A stretch of DNA of 64,000 nucleotides. Origin: Actinoplanes sp. TBRC 11911. Lineage in GTDB: Bacteria; Actinomycetota; Actinomycetes; Mycobacteriales; Micromonosporaceae. The DNA lies in the NCBI RefSeq assembly GCF_012933445.1, contig NZ_JABBNC010000001.1, positions 558,001-622,000 of the forward strand, written 5' to 3'. Below are positions 26,656-34,702 of this stretch, one piece after another. The notes under the pieces are model-generated. The model was not told the DNA's origin, did no database searches, and saw only the letters and a list, made by a program, of their open reading frames with translations. Position 1 is the stretch's first letter; the number at the start of each line of letters is the position of its first letter. The translations under genes and the position numbers were made by a program.

Positions 26656-28544
26656 CTCCACCCGCTTGCCGAGCAATTGCCGGACCCGTGGATGGACCGC
26701 GAATCCGGCGGCTGATCGCCGAAAGCGTCGCCCACCAGCGCGATCACATCCCCGCTCACCCCGGTTGTTTCGGGCTCCAGCACGGCTTCGGGTGCCGTCG
26801 CGGCTTCGGGTTCGCCGGCCCGCGCCTCGGCGAAGGCCCTCTCCAACCGGGTCTGAAATTCCTTGTTCGCCTGTTCGTATTCGTCCGCGGTGAGGTCGCC
26901 ACGCCCGACCAGCGCCTCGGTATACAGGCTGCGGACACTGCGCTTCGCCTCGATCAGGCGGTACATCCGCGGCTGCGTCATCGACGGATCGTCCGCCTCG
27001 TTGTGGCCGCGCCGCCGATAGCAGATCAGGTCGATGACAACGTCGCGGTGGAATGTCTGCCGGTACGCGAAAGCGAGCTGAGCGGCCCGCACCACGGCCT
27101 CGGGATCGTCACCGTTGACCCGCAACACCGGCGCCTGGATCGTCTTGGCCACGTCGGTCGAATAGACCGAGCTCCGCGCCGCACCGGGCAGCGTCGTGAA
27201 ACCCACCTGATTGTTGATATTGATGTGAATCGTTCCACCCGTGCGGTACCCGGGCAGCTGCGACATCTGCATGGTTTCCCCGACGACGCCCTGGCCGGCC
27301 ATGGCCGCGTCACCGTGGATGACGATGGGCAACGTGCCGAACGCGCCGGCGGGCCCACGGTCCTGCCGGGCACGCACGATGCCCTGAAGGACGCCGTCCA
27401 CCGCGTCGAGGTGGGACGGGTTCGCCGCGACGTAGACCGCAATCGTCTCGCCGCCGGTGCCGGTGAAGATGCCCTCGGTGCCGAGATGGTATTTCACGTC
27501 GCCGGAACCGCCGCCGACGTCGTCCGAGCCGGCCCCTTCGAATTCGCCGAAGATCTGACCGTAGGTCTTACCGGCGATGTTCGCGAGCACGTTGAGGCGT
27601 CCGCGATGCGCCATCGCGATGGCTACGCTTTCGAGCCCGCTCTCGGCCGCCCCGCGCAATATCGCGTCCAGTAACGGGATCGCCGACTCGCCGCCTTCGA
27701 GGCTGAACCGCGTCTGCCCGATGTATTTCGTCTGCAGGAAGGTTTCGAACGCCTCCGCCTCGGTGAGCCTGCCCAGGATCCGCATCTGTTCGTCGTGGGC
27801 CGGCTTGGCGTACGGCAGTTCGACCCTCTCCCGGATCCACCGTCGTTGCACCGGATCCTGGATGTGCATGTATTCGACAGCGGTGGTCCGGCAGTAGGCG
27901 TCCCGCAGCACGCCGAGAATGTCGCGCAGTTTCCGTGGCTGCTCGTCGCCGGTGACGAATCGCCGGTCGAGATCCCAGAGCGTGAGTCCGTGGCCGGCCA
28001 GGTCCAGGTCGGGATGGGACCGCTGGACGTATTCGAGCGGGTCGACGTCGGCCACGAGGTGCCCGCGCGCCCGGTAGGCATCGACGAGTTGCTGAACGCG
28101 CGCCGTTTTCTCGACCTCGTTCGCGTGGATGTCCGGCACCCATCGGATGACGACCAGGAACCGGGACCCGTCGGGTTTCGCGACGTCGACGGCGATGCCG
28201 AGGTTCACCTGGTCGGGCGTGACGGTGTACGGCTTTCCGTCCAGCTCGGCGTAGGAGACGTTCTGCCCCGGGAACTCCTTGAGCGCTCGCACGAGAGCCC
28301 ACCCGATCAGCGGGGTGAAGCTCACCTTTCCACCACGAGTCCGGGCCAGGTGATTGTTGATGACGATCCGGTTGTCGATCATCAGCTTGGCCGGGATCGT
28401 GCGCACGCTCGTGGCCGTCGGCATGCTCAGGCTGGCGTTCATTTTCGTGACGAGCGACTTGGCCGTACCGCGGATCCTGGTTTCCGATCCGGTCCGATTC
28501 GTCGGCAAAGCCCGTCCCACTTCCGTTCCGTCGTGTGCGTGCAA
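26652..28544 (-). CDS. kgd: Split 2-oxoglutarate dehydrogenase/decarboxylase E1, N-terminal part with truncated E2 remnant
   Basis: The 630-residue frame starts with half of the E2-like domain of Kgd ([20 protein letters not shown] to about residue 132), then jumps directly to [20 protein letters not shown]. About 140 residues of the acyltransferase core, with its DHR catalytic His motif, are missing, and so are roughly 100 N-terminal residues. The E1 PP domain is intact: [42 protein letters not shown] and INNQVGFTT (Mg-ThDP), [21 protein letters not shown]. The end (after VGDAFGD) is out of frame. The TTG start at 28544 lies three bases after the TetR stop. Confidence 0.82.
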   Translation of the reverse strand: MHAHDGTEVGRALPTNRTGSETRIRGTAKSLVTKMNASLSMPTATSVRTIPAKLMIDNRIVINNHLARTRGGKVSFTPLIGWALVRALKEFPGQNVSYAELDGKPYTVTPDQVNLGIAVDVAKPDGSRFLVVIRWVPDIHANEVEKTARVQQLVDAYRARGHLVADVDPLEYVQRSHPDLDLAGHGLTLWDLDRRFVTGDEQPRKLRDILGVLRDAYCRTTAVEYMHIQDPVQRRWIRERVELPYAKPAHDEQMRILGRLTEAEAFETFLQTKYIGQTRFSLEGGESAIPLLDAILRGAAESGLESVAIAMAHRGRLNVLANIAGKTYGQIFGEFEGAGSDDVGGGSGDVKYHLGTEGIFTGTGGETIAVYVAANPSHLDAVDGVLQGIVRARQDRGPAGAFGTLPIVIHGDAAMAGQGVVGETMQMSQLPGYRTGGTIHININNQVGFTTLPGAARSSVYSTDVAKTIQAPVLRVNGDDPEAVVRAAQLAFAYRQTFHRDVVIDLICYRRRGHNEADDPSMTQPRMYRLIEAKRSVRSLYTEALVGRGDLTADEYEQANKEFQTRLERAFAEARAGEPEAATAPEAVLEPETTGVSGDVIALVGDAFGDQPPDSRSIHGSGNCSASGWR

Positions 28545-28547
28545 GGC

Positions 28548-29117
28548 TCAGAGACCGTTGACGGCGGAGTCGACGATGCGGGCGAGACGGGCCGGATCGC
28601 TGCGCGTCTTCGCCAGCACGCTCAGCCCCACCACGGTCGCGAGCAGGGAACTGGCGGTCTCGCCGGCCGGGCGGTCCGAGCGGAACTCACCGCTGTCGCG
28701 GCCCCGCTCGATGGCGTCCCGGAAGGCGGTCTCGATGCCGTCGAAGACGTCACCCGCGGTCGCGGCCACGGATTCGTCCACCTGCCCCAGTTCCGCGATG
28801 GCGTTCACCAGGAAGCACCCGCGCTCGTGCGCGCCGGCCCCGGACAGACGCTCCACGGCGGCCCGCACCCTCGGTCGCATCGGGCCGTCACCCGCCAGGC
28901 CCTCGGCGAGCGAGTCGAGACGCTCGGTGGCGTACCGGCGAAGGGCCAGGCCGAACAGGTGGCGCTTGCTCTCGAACGAGCGGTACAGGCTGCCCTTGCC
29001 GATGCCGAGCTCATTGACCAGCTCGACCGGGGTGGTCCCGGAATAGCCCTGCCGCCAGAACAGGTCGACAGCCTTGTCCACGGCCTCGTCCGGCTCGAAC
29101 TTCATGGGTCTGCCCAT
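28548..29117 (-). CDS. TetR-family regulator heading the kgd-dxs operon
   Basis: The 189-residue protein has the TetR helix-turn-helix DLFWRQGYSGTTPVELVNELGIG followed by GSLYRSFESKRHLF (about 18-55) and a TetR_C_6-like ligand domain with ERGCFLVNAIAELG. Its stop is three bases before the kgd start and all three genes (TetR, kgd, dxs) are tightly spaced on one strand, so it probably autoregulates the whole operon. A dyad ACAGTACTGT lies seven bases upstream of its ATG. Confidence 0.88.
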   Translation of the reverse strand: MGRPMKFEPDEAVDKAVDLFWRQGYSGTTPVELVNELGIGKGSLYRSFESKRHLFGLALRRYATERLDSLAEGLAGDGPMRPRVRAAVERLSGAGAHERGCFLVNAIAELGQVDESVAATAGDVFDGIETAFRDAIERGRDSGEFRSDRPAGETASSLLATVVGLSVLAKTRSDPARLARIVDSAVNGL

Positions 29118-29123
29118 GCGCCG

Positions 29124-29133
29124 ACAGTACTGT
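29124..29133. promoter_or_regulatory. Operator-like palindrome ahead of TetR-kgd-dxs
   Basis: The perfect 10-base palindrome ACAGTACTGT lies between the TetR start (29117) and a TTGACC -35-like element (29142-29147, read on the minus strand). The position suits autorepression. Confidence 0.5.
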
Positions 29134-29196
29134 ACCTCCGGGTCAACTACGCCCTCCGCGTGGGCTGTGTCACTCGGACCGCGCGACAATGGGCCC

Positions 29197-30000
29197 GTGA
29201 TCGCCCATTCACCCCAAGGCCCGGTTGTGGTCCCCCCGGCCGTCATCGAGGTCGCCGCGGGCCGCCCGGCGCAGGCCGTGTGGCAGAACGAGTTGGGGGG
29301 CTTGACCTTCCAGATCGGCGCCGGGGCCGGCCGGCAGTTCGTCAAATGGACGCCGGACAGCAGCGGGATCGACCTGTCCGCAGAAGTGGCGCGCCTGCGC
29401 TGGGCGGGTGCTTTCCTCGTGGTGCCGCGCGTTCTCGACGAGGGCGCTGACGAAGCGGGGTCCTGGATCGTCACGGCCGGCCTGCCCGGGCGGTCGGCGG
29501 TGGACGACCACTGGAAGCGTGACCCCGAGACGGCGGTGCGCGCGATCGGCGCCGGGTTGCGGGCGATGCACGAGACCCTGCCGGTCGCCGGATGCCCGTA
29601 CGACTGGGCGGCCGGGAGACGACGCGAAGCGGTGCGAGCGCGAGCCGCGGCCGGCCGGATCGATCCGCGGCGGTGGCCCGAAGACCTCCGGCACCTCGGC
29701 ACCACCGAGCGGGCGCTCGGCATCCTGGCCGACATGCCGCCGGTCGACCGTCTCGTGGTCTGCCACGGCGATCCGTGCGCACCCAACACGCTGATCGGCG
29801 ACGACGGCGTCTACACCGGGCACGTCGACCTCGGCCGCCTCGGCGTCGCCGACCGCTGGGCCGACCTCGCCGTCGCCACGTGGAGCACGCAGTGGAATTA
29901 CGGTCCCGGCTGGGAAGAACCACTGCTCGAGGCCTACGGGGTCGACGCCGACCCGGAGCGGACGACCTACTACCGCCTGCTGTGGGAGCTGGCGGACTGA
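29197..30000 (+). CDS. Aminoglycoside 3'-phosphotransferase-like kinase
   Basis: The 267-residue product has the APH fold: FVKWTP (ATP-site Lys), catalytic loop CHGDPCAPNTL (Asp, Asn) and the metal motif GHVDLGRLG. HVDLGRLGVADRWADLAVA and WNYGPGWEEPLLEAYG are typical of APH(3')-type enzymes, which phosphorylate aminoglycosides; intrinsic APH-like kinases of actinomycetes often have other or unknown substrates. GTG 29197 has no ribosome site, but GACAAT (29185-29190) is placed so that transcription would start at the GTG, suggesting a leaderless mRNA. Divergent from TetR-kgd-dxs; its 3' end overlaps the AraC gene by 31 bp. Confidence 0.83.
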   Translation: MIAHSPQGPVVVPPAVIEVAAGRPAQAVWQNELGGLTFQIGAGAGRQFVKWTPDSSGIDLSAEVARLRWAGAFLVVPRVLDEGADEAGSWIVTAGLPGRSAVDDHWKRDPETAVRAIGAGLRAMHETLPVAGCPYDWAAGRRREAVRARAAAGRIDPRRWPEDLRHLGTTERALGILADMPPVDRLVVCHGDPCAPNTLIGDDGVYTGHVDLGRLGVADRWADLAVATWSTQWNYGPGWEEPLLEAYGVDADPERTTYYRLLWELAD

Positions 30001-30935
30001 GACCGCTCTTGCGCCTCGTGGCGCCATTGTGCCGGCGTGATCCCGTACCGGCGTACGAAAGCTCGTTCGAAGGTTCTCAAGTGGGGAAATCCGACGCCTG
30101 CCGCGATCTGGGCGATGGCCCGCCTCGCGAAGCGCGCGTCGGAGAGCATGGCCCGCGCCGCGAGCAGACGCTGCTCCCGGATGTAGAAGCCCGGCGTGAC
30201 GCCGGTCCGCGCGAACAACTCATGCGTACGCCGCACGGAGACGTGATGCCGGCGCGCCAGGGCGGAAACCGTCAGCTCGGGGTCCGCGAGCCGTTCCCGC
30301 ACGTGATGCCGCATCGTCTCGAGCAGCACCGCGTCCGCGTTGTCGCCGCGAAGCATCGCGTCCGTCGAGCCGCGCAGAATCATCGCCAGCATGTCGATCC
30401 CGACGAGGCCGGCCGCATGACGTTGCGCCGCCGAAAGACCGTCCGCGACCCGAGTCAGTTGCTCGATGTACGCGGTGAAAAGCTCCATGGCGGCCGACGC
30501 CGCGGCCACGGTGCGGGCCAATGCCGCGGTTATCTCCGCCGACGGCAACCCCAACGCGGACCGGGGGAAGTGCAGAAGCAGGCTGTGCACCGTCGTTTCG
30601 ACGTTCAGGTCCCAGGCACTGCGCGCCTCGTACAGCACACCGCTGCCCGGCCCGAGCGATGCCACCCGTCCGCCCTGGCGCACCGTCGCGGTCCCGGCCC
30701 GGTGCACGGAGAAGAACAGGAGGTCGTCTCGACGGGCGTGTGCCGCCATCCGCTCGGTGCGAAACGTGTGCAGCGGCGTACCGTGGGCCTCGGTCAGCGT
30801 CACCACTTCGCCGAGTTCGTGCGCCGCGAACATCCCCCGGAATTTGTCGCGCGGCGTAGCAACCACCGGCATGTAGGTCGCGGCGGCCACGCGCTCGAGA
30901 TCCGCGGCCGACTGCAGCGTGTACGTCAACACCAT
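29970..30935 (-). CDS. AraC-family regulator, likely controlling catA
   Basis: The 321-residue protein has an AraC-binding-like N-terminal domain (FRTERMAAHARRDDLLFFSV; GSGVLYEARSAWDL) and a C-terminal double helix-turn-helix (LTVSALARRHHVSVRRTHELF; IAQIAAGVGFPHLRTFERAFVRRYGITPAQWR). It diverges from catechol 1,2-dioxygenase, so it is probably its activator. The same domain layout and many residues recur in the AraC protein at 42872-43819, indicating paralogs. Confidence 0.88.
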   Translation of the reverse strand: MVLTYTLQSAADLERVAAATYMPVVATPRDKFRGMFAAHELGEVVTLTEAHGTPLHTFRTERMAAHARRDDLLFFSVHRAGTATVRQGGRVASLGPGSGVLYEARSAWDLNVETTVHSLLLHFPRSALGLPSAEITAALARTVAAASAAMELFTAYIEQLTRVADGLSAAQRHAAGLVGIDMLAMILRGSTDAMLRGDNADAVLLETMRHHVRERLADPELTVSALARRHHVSVRRTHELFARTGVTPGFYIREQRLLAARAMLSDARFARRAIAQIAAGVGFPHLRTFERAFVRRYGITPAQWRHEAQERSQSASSHSRR

Positions 30936-31184
30936 CCGGGGCAGGCTACGTCGCCGGCCGCAGCCCCTTCAGTCCTCGTTCTGTGACGCCAGAAGCGCGC
31001 CACCCAGGACGGGCTCGACAAGAAGAACGCCGCCGCCCGGCAACCGGCCGTCACCGCATAATGCATTAATGACGGTGGTCACGTGGCCATCGCTACATCG
31101 TTGTTTCGGTTCCGGACTATCCGTGGCGAGCTATAACAGATTCGTTTGGCCCGCCCCGGGCATCCCGATCCGAAGGAACGAATC
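30936..31184. promoter_or_regulatory. Divergent AraC/catA control region
   Basis: The 249-bp region has two dyads: TAATGCATTA (31059-31068) and TGGTCACGTGGCCA (31076-31089). A -10-like TATAAC lies at 31132-31137, about 48 bases before catA. The dyads lie upstream of that promoter, as expected for an activator. No other gene is seen. Confidence 0.5.
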
Positions 31185-32018
31185 ATGTCTGAGAAAACGA
31201 CCGCGGCCGCGACCGGGGCGTCGGCGACCGAACACTTCCGGGCCACCGTTAATGGCGCCGCCGACGTTCCGCCGGAACGGGTCGACGCACTGGTGAACGA
31301 CGTTTTGCAGAGCGTGCACGCGACGATCCGGGCGCACCGTGTCACCTATTCCGAATACGACGCTTTGAAGGCGTGGCTGATCCAGGTCGGCCGGGACGGC
31401 GAGTGGCCGCTGTTCCTCGACGTCTTCGTCGAGCACGTCGTCGAGGAGGTCGCCACCGCCGGCCGCGCCGGCAGCAAAGGGTCGATCGAGGGCCCGTTCT
31501 ACGTGCCCGGCGCCCCGGAATTCGGTGCCGACGCCACGCTGCCGATGCGCGACGACGAGCAGGGCGTCCGGCTCACCCTGCACGGCCAGGTCCGCAGCGT
31601 CGACGGCACGCCGCTGCCCGGCGCCAAGGTGGACATCTGGCAGGACGACGCGGCCGGCTTCTATTCGCAGTTCGCGCAGAACATTCCGGAGTGGAACCTG
31701 CGCGGCGTCATCACCGCCGACGAGAACGGCCGTTTCCGGATCCGCACGATCCAGCCGACGCCCTACCAAATCCCGATCGACGGCGCGACCGGCGCCCTGA
31801 TCCGCGCGGCTAACTGGCCGGCCTATCGCCCGGCGCATCTGCATCTCAAGGTTTCCGCGGCCGCGCATCAGCAGATCACCTCGCAGCTCTATTTCCCGGG
31901 TGACCCGCACAACGAGACCGACATCGCAGACGCCGTCAAGCCCGAACTCATTCTCCAGCCCACCCCGGCCGCCGACGGAATCGACGTCGAATACGACTTC
32001 ATCCTCGATCCCGCCTAG
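31185..32018 (+). CDS. catA: Catechol 1,2-dioxygenase (intradiol)
   Basis: The 277-residue enzyme cleaves catechol to cis,cis-muconate using Fe(III). All four iron ligands are visible: Tyr 160 (GFYSQF), Tyr 194 (TPYQIP), His 218 and His 220 (PAHLHLKV). The family motif EGPFYVPGAP and the N-terminal helical dimerisation domain (about 15-95) are present. AAGGA precedes ATG 31185. No muconate cycloisomerase or isomerase genes adjoin it, so the downstream beta-ketoadipate steps must lie elsewhere. The substrate could instead be a substituted catechol or hydroxyquinol. Confidence 0.93.
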   Translation: MSEKTTAAATGASATEHFRATVNGAADVPPERVDALVNDVLQSVHATIRAHRVTYSEYDALKAWLIQVGRDGEWPLFLDVFVEHVVEEVATAGRAGSKGSIEGPFYVPGAPEFGADATLPMRDDEQGVRLTLHGQVRSVDGTPLPGAKVDIWQDDAAGFYSQFAQNIPEWNLRGVITADENGRFRIRTIQPTPYQIPIDGATGALIRAANWPAYRPAHLHLKVSAAAHQQITSQLYFPGDPHNETDIADAVKPELILQPTPAADGIDVEYDFILDPA

Positions 32019-32023
32019 CCGAA

Positions 32024-32392
32024 TCAGGTGTGGAAGATCCAGCGCTGCCGCTCGTCCGCGACGGTGAAGCCGAGCCGGAGCATGTTGTGCAGTGACGTGT
32101 TGTGCTCGCCTTCCCCCTCGCCGATGGTTTCGGTGATCAGGTCCCCGACGCGGATCCCCGCGCCCGGTAGTAGCCGATCAGCTCGGACACCAGATCGCCG
32201 GTCACCAGCGCGTCCGACCCGAAGCCGATCGCCCTGTTCCAGAACTAGGTGGGCCGCCCGGTCATACAAAACACCACTCCCCCGGCGAGGCGGCCGACGC
32301 CGAGGCCCAGAGCGGACGCGGTCGCCGCCGGCACCCGGCAGCGAAGTCGAACAGCGCTTGCGCCTCAGCAACTTCAAATCCATAGCGTCCAT
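32024..32392 (-). pseudogene. Decayed GNAT-family N-acetyltransferase
   Basis: Pieces of one acetyltransferase can be read in different minus-strand frames. YGFEVAEAQALFDFAAG (near 32380-32330) is followed in another frame by SALGLGVGRLAGGVVFCMTGR, then PT-stop-FWNRAIGFGSDALVTGDLVS, then ELIGYYRARGSASG, and finally, after a large deletion, NTSLHNMLRLGFTVADERQ and a stop at 32024. At least one frameshift, one internal stop (TAG) and an internal deletion are needed to join them, so it cannot be functional. Confidence 0.8.
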
Positions 32393-32464
32393 CTTGCCGA
32401 AGCCCCCGGCAAACAAAGTTGCGTGCGGCGTCAAGCACTCGCGCCGTTCTCCTAAGCTTGCCTC

Positions 32465-33025
32465 GTGACTGAGGAGTCCGTGCTGATCGACCTGGACACA
32501 CCACCCACCCGGACCCCCACCGTCGCGCCTCGCTGGCGCCGCCTGGCCGACGGGAAAATGTCTGTCCTCGCGGCGCTCGGCCTGATGATCGCGAGCGCTG
32601 GCATCGGCGCCGCGCTGACCGTCGCGTACCGCGCACATCACGTTCGCGTTGTGAGCATCTCCGCCGACGTTTCCCTCGACCCGACACCGCGCGTGACGGT
32701 CACCGATCGACAAGTCCGGCTCGACGGAAGCGTGACGATCACGAATGTCGGCACCTCTCCGATAAGCGTCGTCGGTCTTCACATGGAACCGGCGCTGGCG
32801 TCCCTGAACGGCACGGCCTCGAACGGCGCGATCTATCCCGGCGTGGCCTCCGTCATCAGCGCCACGGTGCGGATGACGTGCGGCACTTACTCGCCGCCCA
32901 CGCTGAACACCAAAGCGTCGATGGTCGTAGCGGTATCGATGAACGGCGATTCTTCCGAGACCCGGGTCACCTTCGACTACGGAGAATGGGAAATGCGGAT
33001 GTTATTGGCGTGCGCACACGGGTGA
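32465..33025 (+). CDS. Membrane-anchored hypothetical protein
   Basis: The 186-residue protein has a 30-residue cytoplasmic N-terminus rich in Thr/Pro/Arg, one membrane helix (MSVLAALGLMIASAGIGAALTV, about 32-53) and an extracytoplasmic beta-rich domain (VRLDGSVTITNVGTSPISVV) resembling an Ig-like or FxLYD-type fold with one Cys. I do not recognise a family. GTG 32465 follows no clear ribosome site. It is flanked by a pseudogene and a conserved hypothetical gene. Confidence 0.68.
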   Translation: MTEESVLIDLDTPPTRTPTVAPRWRRLADGKMSVLAALGLMIASAGIGAALTVAYRAHHVRVVSISADVSLDPTPRVTVTDRQVRLDGSVTITNVGTSPISVVGLHMEPALASLNGTASNGAIYPGVASVISATVRMTCGTYSPPTLNTKASMVVAVSMNGDSSETRVTFDYGEWEMRMLLACAHG

Positions 33026-33057
33026 GAGGCGGACATCGTGGGGTAAACCTACTGGTC

Positions 33058-33423
33058 ATGGCGAAGTATTCGGTCAATCCCGCGGCAGTACGGCGCGCCC
33101 GTGAACTCATTAAGGCCCGGCAGTACGTGCTCGACAGCGACTGGGGCACCGCCCAACCACGCGCCGACGCCGAGAACACTTTTCTGGAGCGACATACCTG
33201 GCAGGAGTACGCCGAATGGCATCTGGCCCGCACCGACGGCGCCGGTGACGAGACCAAGGCCCGCTACGCCTTCGTCTACGGCGACTTCCGCCGCATCCAT
33301 CGCACCGGCCTGATCGCCTGTGTCTACCGAGCCGCGGAATGGCGGCACAAGGACGTCGAGCTGGCCGCGCATCACCTGTTGCAGGAACTCGACACGGCAG
33401 CGGGCATCACGCCGACCGCCTAG
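33058..33423 (+). CDS. Conserved actinobacterial hypothetical protein
   Basis: The 121-residue soluble protein (MAKYSVNPAAVRRARELIKA; YAFVYGDFRRIHRTGLIACV; AAEWRHKDVELAAHHLLQEL) has dense, well-formed codons and a pattern I associate with a small conserved actinobacterial family of unknown function. ATG 33058 is the natural start: the sequence upstream is spacer and the end of the preceding gene. It is predicted mostly helical. Confidence 0.75.
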   Translation: MAKYSVNPAAVRRARELIKARQYVLDSDWGTAQPRADAENTFLERHTWQEYAEWHLARTDGAGDETKARYAFVYGDFRRIHRTGLIACVYRAAEWRHKDVELAAHHLLQELDTAAGITPTA

Positions 33424-33707
33424 AGGTAGAGACCTTTCGCGTCAGAGGTCTCGGCGCCGGTCGACGTGCTGCCACGCCATCTGGTCGTGTTGGCTGTTGC
33501 CGCTCGTGTCATCTGGGCGGGTTGGCTCCGGCGCCGGCAGGCAAGGTCGTTTCGTAGCGCCGGTGGCCAGCATCGCAGCGCCGCCGGCCAGCATCGCAGC
33601 GCGGGGTGGGCATTGCTGCGTATCGCCGGGCGCGGGTCGCGTCGGTCGGCATTCACCGCCGCGCTGCAAGGCCATCATGTGGGATTCGTGTCCGTTGTGC
33701 GGGATTG

Positions 33708-33909
33708 GCGTCCACATGGTGGCGGCGGGTCCACATCGTGAGAGTCATATCCACAGTGGAGCGTCTTTTCTCCGCTTTTGTCCGCGCTTGGTTGGCTCCG
33801 TTCTTCGACTTTTCGTAGACCTTGGAGAGTTTGAGGCTCGCATGTGGGCGTAAGTCTCCAAGGTCTCGACCAAATCCAGGATGTGGTCGGGATCGTCCAC
33901 ATAGTGGAA
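33708..33909. repeat. Cluster of TCCACA / CCAC-N-GTGG dyads
   Basis: Four TCCACA sites on the plus strand begin at 33711, 33730, 33750 and 33896; three are followed by GTGG to form CCAC-N1-3-GTGG dyads. ATATCCACA (33747) and TCGTCCACA (33893) each differ by one base from DnaA-box forms TTATCCACA and TTGTCCACA. Function unknown. Confidence 0.5.
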
Positions 33910-33982
33910 CTGTTCCGCTGGTTCTCGCGCCGCTCACCCTCCGATGCGGTGGCCTTCCGTGGCGGACCTGATGGCCGTCGCT

Positions 33983-34180
33983 GTGGGGAGCTGGGACGTT
34001 CCGGCCGTGACGGGTGCCCACACCTGCTGTGGGTCGCCGCGGTGTGGGGAGCCACAGTGTCTCCGCCGTCGCGACTCCCCGCACGTGGGTGAGGGGGGCC
34101 GCGGTGTGGGGAGCCACAGCCTCCCCGGCGTCGCTACTGCCCACACCCGGGTGGGGCGCCCATTGTGGGGAGCTGGGACC
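33983..34180. repeat. Imperfect tandem repeat, about 60-bp units
   Basis: GTGGGGAGC recurs at 33983, 34044, 34106 and 34165 (spacings 61, 62 and 59). Units share GTGGGGAGC followed by CACAG or TGGGAC, a CCGGCGTC-like middle and a TGCCCACAC or CACGTGGG segment before the next unit. Units are diverged and do not keep an open frame on either strand. Confidence 0.65.
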
Positions 34181-34441
34181 TGCCCGGACCTGGCGGCGCC
34201 GCCTCGCACGCGGAACTCCAGGCCGACGGAACCAGCTGAACAGTTACACATAGTGGGATGCGTGAGGGCGGGGCGCGCGCTGACCGGAGCCACGTGTGGC
34301 TCGTCCGGCATCTCGGCGGCGGATGTCGGTCGCGGGCTGCGAGTCGCAGAACGAGTTTGCCGCCTTGTGCGCTGGTGCTGGCAGACCAGTTCGCGCACTC
34401 TTGCCGGTTGCTCGACCCGTACGGCATCGGTGAGCTTCCCG

Positions 34442-34687
34442 ACCGGCGCCTACCACACCGCCGAGCTGCCGTATCTTTCCGATGTGGACTTCGCGGGGGA
34501 GTCGTCCGCGGCGATGGTCGGCTGTTGGACCGCCTTCGCGCGGCACGGAAGCGCATGGACGCCCTTCGACATCCGATCCGGCAACGTCCAGCGATTCGCC
34601 AGCGAGCCGGGCGGCGCCACCGGCTTCGCCCGGGACCATCAGGTCGCGCTCTGGCGCGCTTGCGCGTCCCTCCTACGGTCGGCGTGA
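34442..34687 (+). pseudogene. C-terminal remnant of a type-B carboxylesterase
   Basis: The frame reads TGAYHTAELPYLSD, SSAAMVGCWTAFARHGSAW and FARDHQVALWRACASLL before the stop at 34687. This is the C-terminal pattern of carboxylesterases: catalytic His in GAYHxAELPYLF, then MVxYWTxFARxGDP. The rest of the enzyme (about 400 residues, with the Ser nucleophile) is absent and the sequence upstream is repeat-rich non-coding DNA, so this is a 5'-truncated fragment. Confidence 0.7.
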
Positions 34688-34702
34688 CCTTCTGCCGATC
34701 GG

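Larger units (their letters stand above)
33424..34441. other. Gene-poor stretch of about 1 kb with repeats
   Basis: I find no frame here with credible start, ribosome site and protein-like sequence. It holds a 17-base direct repeat with 21-bp period (33565-33581 and 33586-33602), several CCAC/GTGG dyads (33708-33909) and an imperfect tandem repeat of about 60 bp (33983-34180). The end of the stretch runs into an esterase remnant. Confidence 0.6.

Noticed and set aside
26660..26760. Programmed -1 ribosomal frameshift in kgd
   Set aside because: The frames are related by -1 but I find no X-XXY-YYZ slippery heptamer or downstream structure that stands out in the overlap.
33708..34180. Replication origin
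   Set aside because: DnaA-like sites are few and imperfect, and dnaA, dnaN, parA or rep genes are absent.
33983..34180. CRISPR array
   Set aside because: Units are diverged, share only about nine exact bases and have no regular spacers; no cas genes nearby.
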